64,000 nt of DNA from an uncultured Eggerthellaceae bacterium. Its GTDB lineage: Bacteria; Actinomycetota; Coriobacteriia; Coriobacteriales; Eggerthellaceae. The notes under the pieces are model-generated. The model saw only the letters and a program-made list of their open reading frames with translations. It did no database searches and had not been told where the DNA came from. How positions within the stretch are numbered: position 1 is the stretch's first letter; each line of letters starts with the position of its first letter. Positions 63,077 to 64,000 of the stretch are shown piece after piece. Where the stretch lies: the NCBI GenBank assembly GCA_944321455.1, contig CALULI010000009.1:66703-130702 (forward strand), given 5' to 3'. The translations under genes and the position numbers were made by a program.

Positions 63077-63528
63077 CACAATCTGCTGCCACAAGCGTGC
63101 GTCAACCTTTGACGCTTGAAAAAATAACGGTTCGCGAAGGGCGTATTGAACTGGTAGTTTGCCTTGCTGACGGGTGCTATCAGAAGACGGATCCTACCCT
63201 GATAGCCGCCTGCCTTAAGCGCTATCCAACACTGGCAGATCATGCGTGCAAAAACCCACGGGGTAAAACATTTGCGGCCGTGATGAACAACACTTCAACA
63301 CCGCACCTTTTAGAGCACTTGATTATTGATGCTCAAATGCGCTCCTTGCAGGGTGTGGCATCTCACGAAGACACCTACCTTATGGGGACAACGGAGTTTT
63401 TGCCAGGCGATCCCTTGCGAGCGCACGTCATCGTTTCTTACTATGATGACCTGGTTGGCTTGGCGGCTTGCAAGGATGCGTGTGAATTTTTAAACGCGTG
63501 TCTTATTCAGCGCGCCACGCAGTCGTGA
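63073..63528 (+). CDS. Small protein resembling the N-terminal domain of cyanophycin synthetase
   Basis: 151 residues, starting inside the stop of the preceding gene. The order of a Cys/Arg segment (A-C-K-N-P-R-G-K-T-F), a T-P-H-L-L-E-H-L-I-I-D-A-Q helix, and V-I-V-S-Y-Y-D-D-L-V-G-L-A-A followed by A-C-E-F-L-N-A-C-L recalls the N-domain of CphA-type amino-acid ligases, where V-E-H-I-A-L-E-L-Q precedes a similar strand and helix. The ATP-grasp and Mur-ligase domains are not in this chain, but an ATP-grasp ligase-like gene starts 66 bases later. The resemblance is by eye only; treat as a hypothesis. Confidence 0.5.
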   Translation: MTQSAATSVRQPLTLEKITVREGRIELVVCLADGCYQKTDPTLIAACLKRYPTLADHACKNPRGKTFAAVMNNTSTPHLLEHLIIDAQMRSLQGVASHEDTYLMGTTEFLPGDPLRAHVIVSYYDDLVGLAACKDACEFLNACLIQRATQS

Positions 63529-63530
63529 TA

Positions 63531-63558
63531 TTGCGGCCTAACCGATATCAGCTAAAGT
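63531..63558 (+). promoter_or_regulatory. Promoter of the ddl-like gene
   Basis: TTGCGG (63531-63536), 16-base spacer, TAAAGT (63553-63558), 36 bases before the ATG at 63595. Confidence 0.45.
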
Positions 63559-63594
63559 ACCTATCAGAAAGACTTACTACGATAAGGACCACCA

Positions 63595-64000
63595 ATGAAC
63601 ATTGCCATTATTACCAAGACCGCGCCAGATTCTTCGCAGCCCTCTTCGGCAGAAATTGCGCAAGAGTTGCTGGCAAAGTCTGATCATCAGGTAACCATTC
63701 TTGAAGACAACAATCAGCTTCTTGACACATTGCGTGCCAATCGCCCTGATATCGCGCTGATTGTGGGTGAAGACCCAACACTTGGTGACGGTCATATCCA
63801 GGAAATGGTGGAGCTGCTTGATGTAGCCTATGTTGGCACGTCGGCTCAGGCATGTCGTGCTGCATCTGATATCAGTGCGCTTTCGTTTGCTATCAATCAA
63901 TCATTTGAGGTGGCAGAAGAGCGCATCAATGCCACCTGGCCCAAGCAGCACTCGTGCGGGAACAAAGAGTTTGAGATGCTTGATCAGGCAGATGCCTTTG
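63595..64000 (+). CDS. D-alanine-D-alanine ligase-like ATP-grasp protein, N-terminal part (cut by window end)
   Basis: 135 codons are present, with AAGGA before the ATG; the gene runs off the window. The visible part fits the N-terminal (pre-ATP-grasp) domain of Ddl: M-N-I-A-I-I-T-K, a strand with I-A-L-I-V-G-E-D, then Q-E-M-V-E-L-L-D-V-A-Y-V-G-T-S-A-Q-A-C-R-A-A-S-D split as E-L-L-D-V-A-Y-V-G-T and A-C-R-A-A-S-D, matching Ddl's L-E-L-L-G-I-P-Y-V-G-S with the later lysine replaced here by I-S-A. The ATP-binding half is outside. Ddl, a dipeptide ligase or a carboxylate-amine ligase are all possible. Confidence 0.6.
   Translation, partial: MNIAIITKTAPDSSQPSSAEIAQELLAKSDHQVTILEDNNQLLDTLRANRPDIALIVGEDPTLGDGHIQEMVELLDVAYVGTSAQACRAASDISALSFAINQSFEVAEERINATWPKQHSCGNKEFEMLDQADAF

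Overview
The window looks like a contiguous piece of chromosome from an anaerobic, Gram-positive-type actinobacterium, most plausibly class Coriobacteriia. This is inferred from the mix of protein families, roughly 50% G+C, frequent GTG and TTG starts, and apparent leaderless genes; no 16S gene is present to prove it. An anaerobic life is supported by superoxide reductase (desulfoferrodoxin), a 4Fe-4S aldo/keto reductase, a 4Fe-4S uracil-DNA glycosylase and a stand-alone class III ribonucleotide reductase-like radical domain. I see no phage, insertion sequence or CRISPR array. Nearly everything is intact, densely packed housekeeping sequence with some unusual accessory genes.

Layout. 1-5.4 kb: end of a branched-chain aminotransferase, citramalate synthase, a TrpR-like regulator, then a polar amino-acid ABC importer (binding lipoprotein, permease with an odd extracytoplasmic domain, ATPase). 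5.4-16.7 kb: a Nudix hydrolase, a membrane protein ending in two Ltp-type repeats, an M18 aminopeptidase, guaB, a secreted coiled-coil/RlpA-like protein, leuS, a SanA/YdcF-like protein, a membrane-anchored GH25 lysozyme and a phosphodiesterase. 16.8-20.6 kb: tRNA-Lys, then infA-rpmJ-rpsM-rpsK-rpsD-rpoA-rplQ. 20.6-22.9 kb: an SDR resembling 3-alpha-hydroxysteroid dehydrogenases paired with an NTF2-like protein, then a lone EcfT. 22.9-38.5 kb: eno, alr, a family 4 uracil-DNA glycosylase, a NifU-domain protein, a small Cys-rich protein, lgt, dfx, two coupled flavoproteins, tsaC, a lipase-glpK pair, rpiB, a lipoprotein, glyA, upp and a dCMP deaminase. 38.7-45.8 kb: a complete F-type ATP synthase operon (small membrane protein-atpBEFHAGDC).

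46-64 kb: the NrdD-like radical-domain protein with upstream NrdR-like boxes, dnaE, truA with a long disordered tail, a sodium:neurotransmitter-type symporter behind a possible attenuator, ychF, the 4Fe-4S aldo/keto reductase, a compact larE-larB-larC1-like cluster, a membrane Ser/Thr kinase, pdxY, serS, a Q-rich membrane protein, a small protein resembling the cyanophycin synthetase N-domain, and the start of a D-Ala-D-Ala ligase-like ATP-grasp gene.

The strongest candidates for something undescribed are the shortened lar (nickel-pincer cofactor) cluster, which lacks larA and the LarC2 part; the NrdR-linked stand-alone glycyl-radical domain; the Ltp-repeat membrane protein behind a 9-bp inverted repeat; and the CphA-N-like/ligase pair at the right edge. 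Regulatory architecture is also unusual: promoters nested inside terminator hairpins, and -10 boxes placed 6-7 bases before a start codon.
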